Assembly (NCBI GenBank): GCA_039184415.1
Contig: JBCDBB010000012.1
Location: forward strand, 1-38,197
Length of the DNA: 38,197 nucleotides
Direction: 5' to 3'
From: JANSYP01 sp039184415
GTDB taxonomy: Bacteria; Pseudomonadota; Alphaproteobacteria; Rhodobacterales; Rhodobacteraceae
The notes below the pieces were generated by a model, which did no database searches, was not told the DNA's origin, and was given only the letters and a program-made list of their open reading frames with translations. Positions 14,802 to 22,409 of this stretch are shown in pieces. The first letter of the stretch is position 1. Each line of letters opens with the position of its first letter. Position numbers and translations under genes: made by a program.

Positions 14802-15854
14802 TCAGGCGTCCTCGGGGTCGGCGCGCAACGCCAGTTCGCCCGCCGCCTCCATGTCCCGGATCGCCGCGATCACGGCCGTCATTGCGGCCTCGCCGTCGAC
14901 GGGCTTCACCGGACCGAGCCCTTCGATCTCGTCGCGCAGCTGCGCCGCCATGCGTTGCGACATGTTGTCCAGCACGTAGGTGGCTGCGTCCGGAAAGGCT
15001 GTCTCGGCGGCGGCGAGCGCGCCGATCAGCAGGCCCTGGTCGACGGCGCGGGTGATCTTCGGGATGTCCTTGGGGTCGATCCGTTGCGGGATGTTGGAGA
15101 AAGTGAAGATCGCCTTCTTGACCTCCTTGGCAAAGGCCTGATCGGTCTGTTCCAATCCCGTGATCACATCCTCGCGGGTCGCCGCTGCGGAGGAGTTGAG
15201 GATGGCACCGAGCCGTCCGACCGGACCGTCGTCGAATGCGATGGCCGGCTGCGCGAGCATCTGTTCGGCGAGGGCGGCGCCGATGGACTGCACCGTCTGC
15301 GGCGCGATCACCCCGGTGCGCGACACCGCATAGCTGATCGCGCGGGCACGATCCGCGGGCAGGAGGGCGAGCACCTCTGCGGATTTGCCGACCGGCAGTT
15401 TCGACAGGATCACGGCGGCGATCTCGGTGCTTTCCGCAGCGAGCACACCGCTCAGTTTCTCATTGTCGAGACCGCCGAGAAATCCCCAGGGATCGGCGAT
15501 TACCGGTACACCGGCGTCGCGCCGGATACGGCTCGCGCAATTTGGGCTGATCGCATGGGCGACCTCGTCCAGCGCTCCTTCAAGACCGCCGGGAAAGGCC
15601 ACTCCGATCTGATTGAGCTCGCTCAGAAACTCGTGAACCACGGAATCGAGCGTTGTCTGGTCGACGGCGCGGAGTGCACCCATCTCGTGGGTCAGGTCGA
15701 TCTGCATCGATTCCGGCAGATCCATGAGCGACAGATCCGCCCCCTCGCGGAGCAACAGCCGCACGATGATCGCCGCCTTGCGGCGCTTGGTCAGGAAGGG
15801 TTTGGGGAGCGACGGCGTGGATGCGCCCGCGGGCGCAGGACTCGAACGATTCAC
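14802..15854 (-). CDS. fliG: Divergent flagellar motor switch protein FliG
   Basis: 350 residues, full FliG length: FliG-N at about 20-105, middle domain 115-200, FliG-C 205-345. FliG-C is well preserved. Against E. coli numbering Arg281 is Arg301 (MSQR), Asp288 is Asp308, Asp289 is Glu309, and Arg297 is Lys317. Lys264 has no clear counterpart because about four residues are inserted before MSQR. The EHPQR motif of the middle domain, which contacts FliM, is replaced by ESTE at 141-144. FliG joins the MS ring to the C ring and takes part in torque and direction control. No other flagellar gene lies in the window. It could be the organism's only FliG, as roseobacter flagellar proteins diverge strongly, or a specialised paralogue. 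Confidence 0.82.
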   Translation of the reverse strand: MNRSSPAPAGASTPSLPKPFLTKRRKAAIIVRLLLREGADLSLMDLPESMQIDLTHEMGALRAVDQTTLDSVVHEFLSELNQIGVAFPGGLEGALDEVAHAISPNCASRIRRDAGVPVIADPWGFLGGLDNEKLSGVLAAESTEIAAVILSKLPVGKSAEVLALLPADRARAISYAVSRTGVIAPQTVQSIGAALAEQMLAQPAIAFDDGPVGRLGAILNSSAAATREDVITGLEQTDQAFAKEVKKAIFTFSNIPQRIDPKDIPKITRAVDQGLLIGALAAAETAFPDAATYVLDNMSQRMAAQLRDEIEGLGPVKPVDGEAAMTAVIAAIRDMEAAGELALRADPEDA

Positions 15855-15936
15855 CGGAAACCTCTCAACGTTCTGCTTCTGTTCGGCAACTTTGCAGAGC
15901 TTGCTTAAGAGGGGCTTACCGGCCCTGGGTCGAATT

Positions 15937-15961
15937 GCGGCGGAACCCGTCGTTCCGCCGC
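15937..15961 (-). terminator. Strong hairpin after the cysteine-peptide gene
   Basis: A perfect 10-bp stem (GCGGCGGAAC and GTTCCGCCGC) with a 5-nt loop starts 8 nt after the stop codon of the small exported peptide gene. On the minus strand the downstream side reads AATTC, so there is no real T-run. The position argues that it ends the small-gene transcript and protects fliG from read-through. Confidence 0.6.
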
Positions 15962-15968
15962 GAAAAGA

Positions 15969-16139
15969 TCAGGAGGCGACGCTGTCCACGCAGGTCTGGG
16001 TCGCGGTGTCGTAGATCTGGCCGTCGGCGCAGGTGCTTACGGTCGTCTGTTTTGGGCCGGCGCCATAGTTGCAACCCGCGGCCATCGCAAAACCGGGCAG
16101 AATGGAGAGGGCAAGGGCCGTCAGAAGCGTCTTCGTCAT
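15969..16139 (-). CDS. Small exported three-cysteine peptide (56 aa)
   Basis: The ATG at 16139 is preceded by AAAGGAG (16149-16155) at a 9-nt spacing, a near-ideal ribosome binding site. Residues 1-20 are a clear Sec signal peptide ending AMA. The mature part is about 36 residues with Cys23, Cys37 and Cys50, and it includes STCADGQIYDTATQTC. The C-xDGxxYD-x-C arrangement resembles short chitin-binding-like or EGF-like modules, but three cysteines leave one unpaired unless it dimerises or carries a thiol function. I recall similar short peptides beside purB in Rhodobacterales that are sometimes mislabelled adenylosuccinate lyase from the neighbouring gene; this is memory, not a search. Function unknown. 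A strong hairpin follows the stop. Confidence 0.75.
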   Translation of the reverse strand: MTKTLLTALALSILPGFAMAAGCNYGAGPKQTTVSTCADGQIYDTATQTCVDSVAS

Positions 16140-16207
16140 GGTCTCTGTCTCCTTTGGTCAGACGGTTGAACGGTAACACGACTTGCCCTTCCGGCAAGGT
16201 CCCGTCC

Positions 16208-17515
16208 TCAGTCGTCGGCGAAAACCCGTCGGAAAATCGTATCTACATGCTTGGTGTGGTAACCGAGGTCGAATTTTTCAGCGATTTCGGCCTCCGACAG
16301 CGCTGCGCGCACATCCGAATCGGCCAGGAGTTCCGTCTGGAAGTCCTTGTCCTCTTCCCAGACCTTCATCGCATTGCGCTGCACAAGCCGGTAGGCGTCC
16401 TCGCGGCTCACGCCGGCCTGGGTCAGAGCCAGAAGCATGCGCTGCGAATGGATGAGCCCGCGGAACTTGTTCATGTTGGAAATCATCCGGTCGGGATAGA
16501 TCACCAGCTTATCGATGACGCCCGTCAGCCGGGCGAGCGCGAAGTCGAGCGTGACCGTCGCGTCCGGGCCGATCATCCGCTCCACCGAACTGTGCGAGAT
16601 GTCGCGCTCGTGCCAGAGCGCCACGTTCTCCAGCGCCGGCGTGACCATGCCGCGGACAAGACGCGCGAGGCCGGTGAGGTTTTCGGTTAGAACGGGATTG
16701 CGCTTGTGCGGCATCGCGCTGGAGCCCTTTTGGCCCTTGGACAAGAATTCTTCAGCCTCCAGCACCTCGGTGCGCTGCATATGGCGGATTTCCACCGCGA
16801 TGTTCTCGATCGACGACGCGATGACGCCAAGCGTGGCAAAGAACATCGCGTGGCGGTCGCGCGGGATGACCTGGGTGCTGATGGGCTCCGGCGTCAGCCC
16901 CAGCTTGGCGCAGACATGGGCCTCTACGGCGGGGTCGATATTGGCGAACGTGCCCACAGCGCCGCTGATCGCGCCGGTCGCGATCTCGGCCCGCGCGGCG
17001 CGCATCCGGGCAAGGTTGCGATCCATCTCGGCATAGAAGCGCGCGAAGGTCAGGCCCATGGTCGTAGGCTCGGCGTGGATGCCGTGGGACCTGCCAATCC
17101 GCACGGTGTCCTTATGTTCCAGAGCCCGCCTTTTGAGCGCCTCCAGCAGCGCCTCCAGATCAGCGATCAGAATGTCGGCGGCGCGGGTGAGCTGAATGTT
17201 GAAACAGGTGTCCAGCACGTCCGACGAAGTCATGCCCTGATGCACGAAGCGTGCCTCATCATGGCCCACGACTTCGGCCAGGTGCGTCAGAAACGCGATC
17301 ACATCGTGCTTGGTCTCGCGCTCGATCTCGTCGATGCGGTTGATATCGAAGGCCGTGTCACGGGCTGTCCACACAGCCTCGGCATTTGCGCGCGGGATGA
17401 CGCCAAGATCGGCCTGCGCATCGCAGGCATAGGCCTCGATCTCATACCAAATGCGGAACTTCGTTTCGGGCGACCAGAGGGCGACCATGTCGGGACGGGA
17501 ATAGCGGGGGATCAT
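16208..17515 (-). CDS. purB: Adenylosuccinate lyase PurB
   Basis: 435 residues, the usual bacterial length. The fumarase/aspartase-superfamily signature is GSSAMPHKRNP in the middle, with the mobile catalytic Ser in the GSS segment. HEAR and HQGMTSSDVLDT carry the TS[SA]D region, and RSHGIHAEPTTMG contains the general-acid His region. It cleaves adenylosuccinate to AMP and SAICAR to AICAR, releasing fumarate, in purine synthesis. The start MIPRYSRPD is standard for the family. The small peptide gene lies 68 nt downstream on the same strand. Confidence 0.97.
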   Translation of the reverse strand: MIPRYSRPDMVALWSPETKFRIWYEIEAYACDAQADLGVIPRANAEAVWTARDTAFDINRIDEIERETKHDVIAFLTHLAEVVGHDEARFVHQGMTSSDVLDTCFNIQLTRAADILIADLEALLEALKRRALEHKDTVRIGRSHGIHAEPTTMGLTFARFYAEMDRNLARMRAARAEIATGAISGAVGTFANIDPAVEAHVCAKLGLTPEPISTQVIPRDRHAMFFATLGVIASSIENIAVEIRHMQRTEVLEAEEFLSKGQKGSSAMPHKRNPVLTENLTGLARLVRGMVTPALENVALWHERDISHSSVERMIGPDATVTLDFALARLTGVIDKLVIYPDRMISNMNKFRGLIHSQRMLLALTQAGVSREDAYRLVQRNAMKVWEEDKDFQTELLADSDVRAALSEAEIAEKFDLGYHTKHVDTIFRRVFADD

Positions 17516-17646
17516 GTTTTGGGCCTCATTTCGCGCATCGACAGCGGGATAGGCGCTGCGGCGGGGGGCGTCCAGCAGCGAAGCGAAGACTGGACGGCTT
17601 TGCCGCGCCGGGGTTTACTCAAGGAAAACAGACCGGGACAGATACG

Positions 17647-18267
17647 ATGCGACCTCGAATGGGATGGGTTCTGGCGGGTTTCCTTCTGACCGCCGGATCG
17701 GCGGGCGCTCAGGGCGACTGCTATCTGAAGGTTGTCGATTTCGCCGAAGGGATCTGCGCGGAGTTCGTAGGCACCTCCGGCAGCGCAAGCCGAAAGGAGA
17801 TCGACGCACAGATCGACGCCAACCTGGCTGGTCTGGTCAAGCGTCTGGCCGATCTGGGAGGCGAAGTGTCTGCGGGACTCAGCGAAGAGGAATATGAGAA
17901 CATCGTGCGCGAGGACATTCCCTCGGCGTTGGAGCAGGGCCGGCAATGCCGCCTGTCGGTTGCCACGACATTCTTCGACCGCATCTGCGGCGTGGGACCT
18001 CAGGGTGCCGTGACCCCCGCTAGGGTCCCCGAGACCCAGGCCGCTGCACCCCTTCTGTTCAATCGGGTCGCCCGGATAGAGGATTCCGACGGATGGACCA
18101 ACGTTCGCGCCGGTGGCGGCACGAGCTACGATGTCATCGGCCGGGTCTATGAGGGCGAGGCGTTCTACACCCACAGCCAGGGCGGGAACTGGTGGCAGGT
18201 GCGTACGGCCGGCGGAATCGTCGGCTACATGCACCGGTCGCGCATCGTGCTGCTCCCGCCATCGTGA
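17647..18267 (+). CDS. Exported SH3b-domain protein
   Basis: 206 residues. Residues 1-22 are a Sec signal peptide (GSAGAQ|G). Residues 24-115 are a helical, cysteine-containing region (Cys25, 37, 101 and 114, possibly two disulfides) that I do not recognise. Residues about 146-202 are a bacterial SH3 domain: GWTNVRAGGGTSYDVIG, then EGEAF, NWWQVR and GYMHRSRI. SH3b domains in periplasmic proteins usually bind peptidoglycan or peptides. It is probably a periplasmic wall-associated protein of unknown role. It is transcribed away from purB, and the 131-nt gap could hold both promoters. Confidence 0.75.
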   Translation: MRPRMGWVLAGFLLTAGSAGAQGDCYLKVVDFAEGICAEFVGTSGSASRKEIDAQIDANLAGLVKRLADLGGEVSAGLSEEEYENIVREDIPSALEQGRQCRLSVATTFFDRICGVGPQGAVTPARVPETQAAAPLLFNRVARIEDSDGWTNVRAGGGTSYDVIGRVYEGEAFYTHSQGGNWWQVRTAGGIVGYMHRSRIVLLPPS

Positions 18268-18454
18268 GCCCTGCGGTCTTGTTCGCGTGCGTCGCGGAGC
18301 TTGCTGGATCTTCGGGTTTCGGAGGGACCCATTCAGAGCGTCTCGGTGAGGCAAAGGCGGTCAACTGCACACCGCTGCACACGTGACCCGCAGCTGACAC
18401 AGGGCACATTCCGCGCTGCGCACCCTATCTCCTGCCGAGGCAATGGAGATACGC

Positions 18455-19552
18455 ATGACCACTGATCACCTGTTTCGACCCGCGAACATGGGCGCGCTGG
18501 AGCTGCCCAACCGAGTTCTCATGGCACCCTTGACCCGTAACCGGGCGAAGCCCGACGGCACGCCTTGGGACGTGGCGGCGACCTACTACGCCCAGCGTGC
18601 CGGAGCAGGCCTGATCGTTTCCGAGGCCACCCAGATCTCTCCGATGGGAAAGGGGTATCTGAACACGCCGGGTATACATGACGATGATCATATCGCCGGA
18701 TGGAAGGCGATCACCGATGCGGTCCATGCCGCGGGCGGACGTATCATTCTCCAGCTCTGGCATGTGGGACGGATCAGCCATGTCTCGCTTCTGCCGGAAG
18801 GGCAAAACCCGGTGGCGCCGTCCGCGATCCGTGCTGAAACTCAGACTTTCACCGCGGCGGGGTTCGAAGACACATCCCATCCCGAGGCGCTGACCGCCGA
18901 CGGTCTCGCCGCGCTCAAGGAAGAATACCGGCTGGCCGCCGAGGCCGCCAAGGCCGCCGGTTTCGACGGGGTCGAGATCCACGCCGCCAACGGCTATCTC
19001 CTCGACCAGTTCTTGCAGGACCACACGAACCGGCGCGACGATGCCTATGGTGGCGATATCGAGAACCGCATCCGCCTTCTGTCGGAGGTGATCGACATCG
19101 TTGCCGCCGTCTGGCCAAGGGATCGCATCGGTGTGCGTCTGTCGCCATTGGGACAGTTCAACGATATCGGCGACAGCGATCCCGAAGCGTTGTTCAGCGC
19201 CGTCTACCGGACCCTCGACAAGGCGGGACTGGCCTATTTGCATGTGGTCGAACAATTCCCGGGGGCGGAGGAAACCAGCGAGGGCAGAGACATCCTGGAA
19301 CGTCTGCGGGCACACTATTCCGGATCTTACATTGCCAATGGGGGGTACGATGCGGACAGCGCTGCCGCGGCCATCGAAAGCGGTCATGCCGACGCCGTGG
19401 CCTTTGGCCGGCCGTTCATCGCCAACCCGGATCTGCCGGAACGGTACCGGACCGGCGCACCGCTCAACGCGCCGGACCAGAACACCTTCTACGGGGGCGA
19501 TGAGACGGGCTACACCGATTATCCGACGCTTGCGCAAACCGCTGCCGCGTGA
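18455..19552 (+). CDS. Old Yellow Enzyme-type alkene reductase (NemA-like)
   Basis: 365 residues from the ATG before TTDHLF. GGAG lies 6 nt before this ATG, whereas the in-frame ATG 12 nt earlier includes that GGAG and lacks its own site. It is an FMN-binding TIM barrel of the Old Yellow Enzyme class: APLTRNR at 24-30, QLWHVGR at 100-106, and HAANGYLLDQFL with substrate-binding His176 and Asn179 and the probable proton donor Tyr181. NRRDDAYGG and the C-terminal FGRPFIANPDL complete the signature. It reduces activated C=C bonds, and sometimes nitro compounds, with NAD(P)H. The physiological substrate is unknown, and no TetR/NemR-type regulator is adjacent. Confidence 0.92.
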   Translation: MTTDHLFRPANMGALELPNRVLMAPLTRNRAKPDGTPWDVAATYYAQRAGAGLIVSEATQISPMGKGYLNTPGIHDDDHIAGWKAITDAVHAAGGRIILQLWHVGRISHVSLLPEGQNPVAPSAIRAETQTFTAAGFEDTSHPEALTADGLAALKEEYRLAAEAAKAAGFDGVEIHAANGYLLDQFLQDHTNRRDDAYGGDIENRIRLLSEVIDIVAAVWPRDRIGVRLSPLGQFNDIGDSDPEALFSAVYRTLDKAGLAYLHVVEQFPGAEETSEGRDILERLRAHYSGSYIANGGYDADSAAAAIESGHADAVAFGRPFIANPDLPERYRTGAPLNAPDQNTFYGGDETGYTDYPTLAQTAAA

Positions 19553-19643
19553 CGCGAGGGACCGGTAGCGTAGCACAACCCTGTGTTGCGGGATGGACGG
19601 ACGGCCGGACTAAGCGACGGCGGAGCCTTTGAGTCGAAGCGGA

Positions 19644-20192
19644 TCAGCCCTCGCGCCATGCGCCGGGCGCGAGGTCGCTGAGCCGCCATCGCCCGACTCG
19701 CGCCCGTATCAGGCGCAGGGTCGGGTGCCCAACGGCCGCTGTCATACGGCGCACCTGGCGATTGCGCCCTTCGGTCAGGGTGATCTCGATCCAGCGGTCG
19801 GGGATGCTCTGTCGCACGCGGATCGGCGGATCACGCGGCCAGAGGCCCTCGGGTTCCGCTATCTCGCGCACCTCCGCGGGGCGAGTGGGGCCGTCTTTCA
19901 GCATCAGACCCTGACGGAGTTGCGCCAGCGCGCGCGCGTCAGGCAGGCCCTCAACCTGCGCCCAGTAGGTCTTCTCCGTCCGGGCATGAGGGCTGGTGAT
20001 CCTCGCCTGCAGCTTGCCGTCATCGGTCAGGACCATCAGACCTTCGCTGTCCTTGTCCAGACGCCCTGCCGGATAGACGCCCGGGACAGGGATGAAGGCA
20101 CTGAGCGTCGGGCTCGGGCTCGATGCGGTACTGCTGTCGGTGAACTGCGGTAACACCCCGAAGGGTTTGTTGAAGAGGATCACGCGCGCCAT
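19644..20192 (-). CDS. rRNA large-subunit pseudouridine synthase, RluE type
   Basis: 182 residues, lacking the N-terminal S4 domain, as in RluE. The catalytic motif GRLDKDSEGL at 43-52 carries Asp46. The opening ILFNKPFGVL and the closing EGRNRQVRRM plus LIRARVGRWRL are typical of the RsuA/RluB/RluE branch. In E. coli RluE modifies U2457 of 23S rRNA; the same target is likely here but not proven. The GNAT gene starts upstream on the same strand, 39 nt away, so co-transcription is possible. Confidence 0.88.
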   Translation of the reverse strand: MARVILFNKPFGVLPQFTDSSTASSPSPTLSAFIPVPGVYPAGRLDKDSEGLMVLTDDGKLQARITSPHARTEKTYWAQVEGLPDARALAQLRQGLMLKDGPTRPAEVREIAEPEGLWPRDPPIRVRQSIPDRWIEITLTEGRNRQVRRMTAAVGHPTLRLIRARVGRWRLSDLAPGAWREG

Positions 20193-20231
20193 GGCGTGGT
20201 CCTACCTCAGCGCCGCGCACTCCGCGAGCGT

Positions 20232-20726
20232 TCAGAGCGGTCGGTAGAGTGAGACTTGCGGGACGGCGCCCGTGAAACCTGCGCGCATATAGGCGCGCAA
20301 AGCCGTGGCATGGGCATCGTCATGCCCGGAAGTCACGGTGGCCACGAACATTCCTGCTGCGCGCATCCGGTCCAGCATGGCGGCGTGCAGTTTGCGCCCA
20401 TAGCCTTTGCCCTGGTGCGGCGGATCGATCGCGTTCAGCCCGATCTCTCCGATCTTGCGGTCGTGGTCGAGCAGCACATGGCCGAAGCCAACCACGCGGT
20501 GAGCGCATTCCACGACCAGCATGTCCCGAGTTGCGTCCGACGCGCAAAGCTCATTGAGACGCTCGATCTGGTCGCGTTCCGCAGAACCATAGGCCAGTGA
20601 AGCCAGGGGTTCACCGACCCTCGCGCGTACTCCGGAATAGACCGGTGCGAAGGCCCGGCCAGCAACGGCGCGCAACTGTGGCAGGTCCTTGCGTCGGAAA
20701 GACCGGATTCGGCAGGCTTGTCGCAT
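20232..20726 (-). CDS. GNAT-family N-acetyltransferase
   Basis: 164 residues from the ATG before RQACRIRSF; a further in-frame start 36 nt upstream would add a leader with no GNAT resemblance. The acetyl-CoA pyrophosphate loop is QGKGYG at 105-110, preceded by the strand GEIGLNAIDPPH. An ALRAYMRAGF motif B-like helix near the C-terminus fits the fold. The acceptor cannot be told: GNAT proteins of this size modify protein N-termini, amines, antibiotics or small metabolites. Confidence 0.8.
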   Translation of the reverse strand: MRQACRIRSFRRKDLPQLRAVAGRAFAPVYSGVRARVGEPLASLAYGSAERDQIERLNELCASDATRDMLVVECAHRVVGFGHVLLDHDRKIGEIGLNAIDPPHQGKGYGRKLHAAMLDRMRAAGMFVATVTSGHDDAHATALRAYMRAGFTGAVPQVSLYRPL

Positions 20727-21020
20727 TGTCGGCACCCCAGAGACAGACCGCAGACCCACCACGGTCTGCTTATGGCTGTTCGGGCGGCATGGTGCCGATC
20801 ACCGGTTAATGGGGGCTTTCCGTCGCGCCTGACGAGTGGCCTGCATTCGAGACGAACTGTTCGGTCCGATCGACCCTCTACCGGAAATGCGGCGCCAGGT
20901 CATTCAGTGACTTGGTACCGCCCGATCATCAGAAGGGACCTGTCTTCGACAGAGCCCCGGCACGATTTTTTCTCGAGCCGTGCAACGCGCGATTGCGCCG
21001 CGCGCCTCCGTCAGGCTGTC
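20727..21020. other. 294-nt intergenic region, GNAT gene / gltA end
   Basis: I see no coding frame of merit. It holds a strong short hairpin at 20750-20769 close to the GNAT start. Near 20968-20988 there is a CGGCACG/CGTGC inverted repeat around an ATTTTTTCTCGAG loop that could help end gltA transcription, although its T-run is on the wrong strand for that. No tRNA fold was found by eye. Confidence 0.4.
20750..20769. promoter_or_regulatory. Hairpin or operator upstream of the GNAT gene
   Basis: A perfect 7-bp inverted repeat (GCAGACC, 6-nt CACCAC loop, GGTCTGC) starts 24 nt before the GNAT ATG. A further AGACC copy flanks it (20744-20748), giving repeated GGTCT on the minus strand. It may be an operator or a structured 5' leader. 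Confidence 0.35.
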
Positions 21021-22325
21021 TCAGCGGTTCTCGACATTCACATAGTCGCGCTGGCTTTCGCCCATATAAAGCTGGCGAGGGCGTCCGATCTTTTGCGCGG
21101 GATCGACCAGCATCTCCTTCCACTGGCTGATCCAGCCGACGGTCCGCGACAAGGCGAAGATCGGCGTGAACATCGAGGTCGGGAAGCCCATCGCTTCAAG
21201 GATAATGCCGGAATAGAAATCGACATTCGGAAAGAGCTTCTTCTCGGTGAAATAGGGGTCGTTCAGTGCCGCGGCCTCGAGTTCCTTGGCAACCTGCAGC
21301 GTCGGGTTGTCGTGGATGCCCAGCAGATCGAGCACCTCATCCGCGGACTGTTTCATCACCGTCGCGCGGGGATCGAAATTCTTGTAGACCCGGTGGCCGA
21401 AGCCCATCAGGCGGAACGGGTCGTCCTTGTCCTTGGCGCGCGCAATGTATTCGGGAATGCGGTCGGGCGTGCCGATCTCGCGCAGCATCTCCAGACAGGC
21501 CTGGTTGGCGCCGCCATGGGCGGGGCCCCAAAGACAGGCGATCCCGGCAGCAATGCAGGCGAAGGGGTTCGCGCCAGAGCTGGAGGCCAGTCGCACGGTC
21601 GAGGTCGAAGCGTTCTGCTCGTGATCTGCATGGAGCGTGAAGATCCGGTCCATTGCCCGGCTCAGGATCGGATTGACCTCATATTCCTCGGCCGGAACCG
21701 AAAAACACATGCGCAGAAAGTTCGACGCATAGTCCAGGTCGTTGCGCGGATAAACGAAGGGCTGACCGTAATGGTACTTGAAAGCCCAGGCAGCGATCGT
21801 CGGCATCTTGGCGATCAGCCGGATCGAGGCCACCTCGCGCTGCCAGGGATCGTGAATGTCTGTGCTGTCATGATAGAAGGCTGACATTGCACCCACGACG
21901 CCGACCATGATCGCCATGGGATGCGCATCGCGCCGGAAGCCCGAGAAGAAATTCTTCATCTGCTCATGCAGCATCGTGTGCTTGGTGACCCGGCTCTCGA
22001 AATCCTCCAGTTCCGCGCCAGTTGGCAGCTCGCCGTAGAGCAGCAGATAGCAGACCTCGAGATAGTGGCTCTTTTCGGCCAGTTGCCCGATCGGATAGCC
22101 GCGATGGAGCAGCACTCCCTCGTCGCCATCGATATAGGTGATCGTGCTTTCGCAGGCGGCCGTGGAGGTAAAACCGGGATCGTAGGTAAAGACACCGCCC
22201 TGGGAATAGAGCTTGGTGATGTCGATTACATCGGGGCCGTTGGTCGGCGAATACATTGGCAGTTCGAGTGTCTGGTCCTTGAAAGACAAGGTTGCTGTCT
22301 GGGCGGGTTGTGTCGTGTCTGGCAT
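21021..22325 (-). CDS. gltA: Type II citrate synthase GltA
   Basis: 434 residues from the ATG before PDTTQPAQ, preceded by the excellent ribosome binding site AAAGGAGGG at 22330-22338. The 25-residue extension upstream of it is rejected. The length and sequence fit the hexameric, NADH-sensitive type of Gram-negative bacteria: HADHEQNASTSTVRLASSSG, GPAHGGANQ with a catalytic His, GFGHRVYKNFDPRA with the second His, and FPNVDFYSGI with the catalytic Asp. It condenses acetyl-CoA and oxaloacetate at the entry of the TCA cycle. gltX lies 84 nt upstream in the same direction, an order I recall from other Rhodobacterales. Confidence 0.97.
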   Translation of the reverse strand: MPDTTQPAQTATLSFKDQTLELPMYSPTNGPDVIDITKLYSQGGVFTYDPGFTSTAACESTITYIDGDEGVLLHRGYPIGQLAEKSHYLEVCYLLLYGELPTGAELEDFESRVTKHTMLHEQMKNFFSGFRRDAHPMAIMVGVVGAMSAFYHDSTDIHDPWQREVASIRLIAKMPTIAAWAFKYHYGQPFVYPRNDLDYASNFLRMCFSVPAEEYEVNPILSRAMDRIFTLHADHEQNASTSTVRLASSSGANPFACIAAGIACLWGPAHGGANQACLEMLREIGTPDRIPEYIARAKDKDDPFRLMGFGHRVYKNFDPRATVMKQSADEVLDLLGIHDNPTLQVAKELEAAALNDPYFTEKKLFPNVDFYSGIILEAMGFPTSMFTPIFALSRTVGWISQWKEMLVDPAQKIGRPRQLYMGESQRDYVNVENR

Positions 22326-22341
22326 GTGTCCCTCCTTTGCC

Positions 22342-22362
22342 GGTCCCTGCAGCTGCGGGACC
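22342..22362. other. Hairpin in the gltX-gltA gap
   Basis: A perfect 6-bp stem (GGTCCC at 22342-22347, GGGACC at 22357-22362) surrounds a palindromic GCAGCTGC-type loop. It sits just upstream of the gltA ribosome binding site in the gltA leader. No T-run follows on the minus strand, so a role in gltX termination or gltA leader folding is open. Confidence 0.3.
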
Positions 22363-22409
22363 GTGGGTCTGTCAGGTGGCGGGCCGCGCCCTGGGGGCAT
22401 TCGGCGGCC

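Noticed and set aside
18268..18442. Possible tRNA or small RNA before the Old Yellow Enzyme gene
   Set aside because: No cloverleaf arms or terminator could be drawn by eye; probably only promoter sequence.
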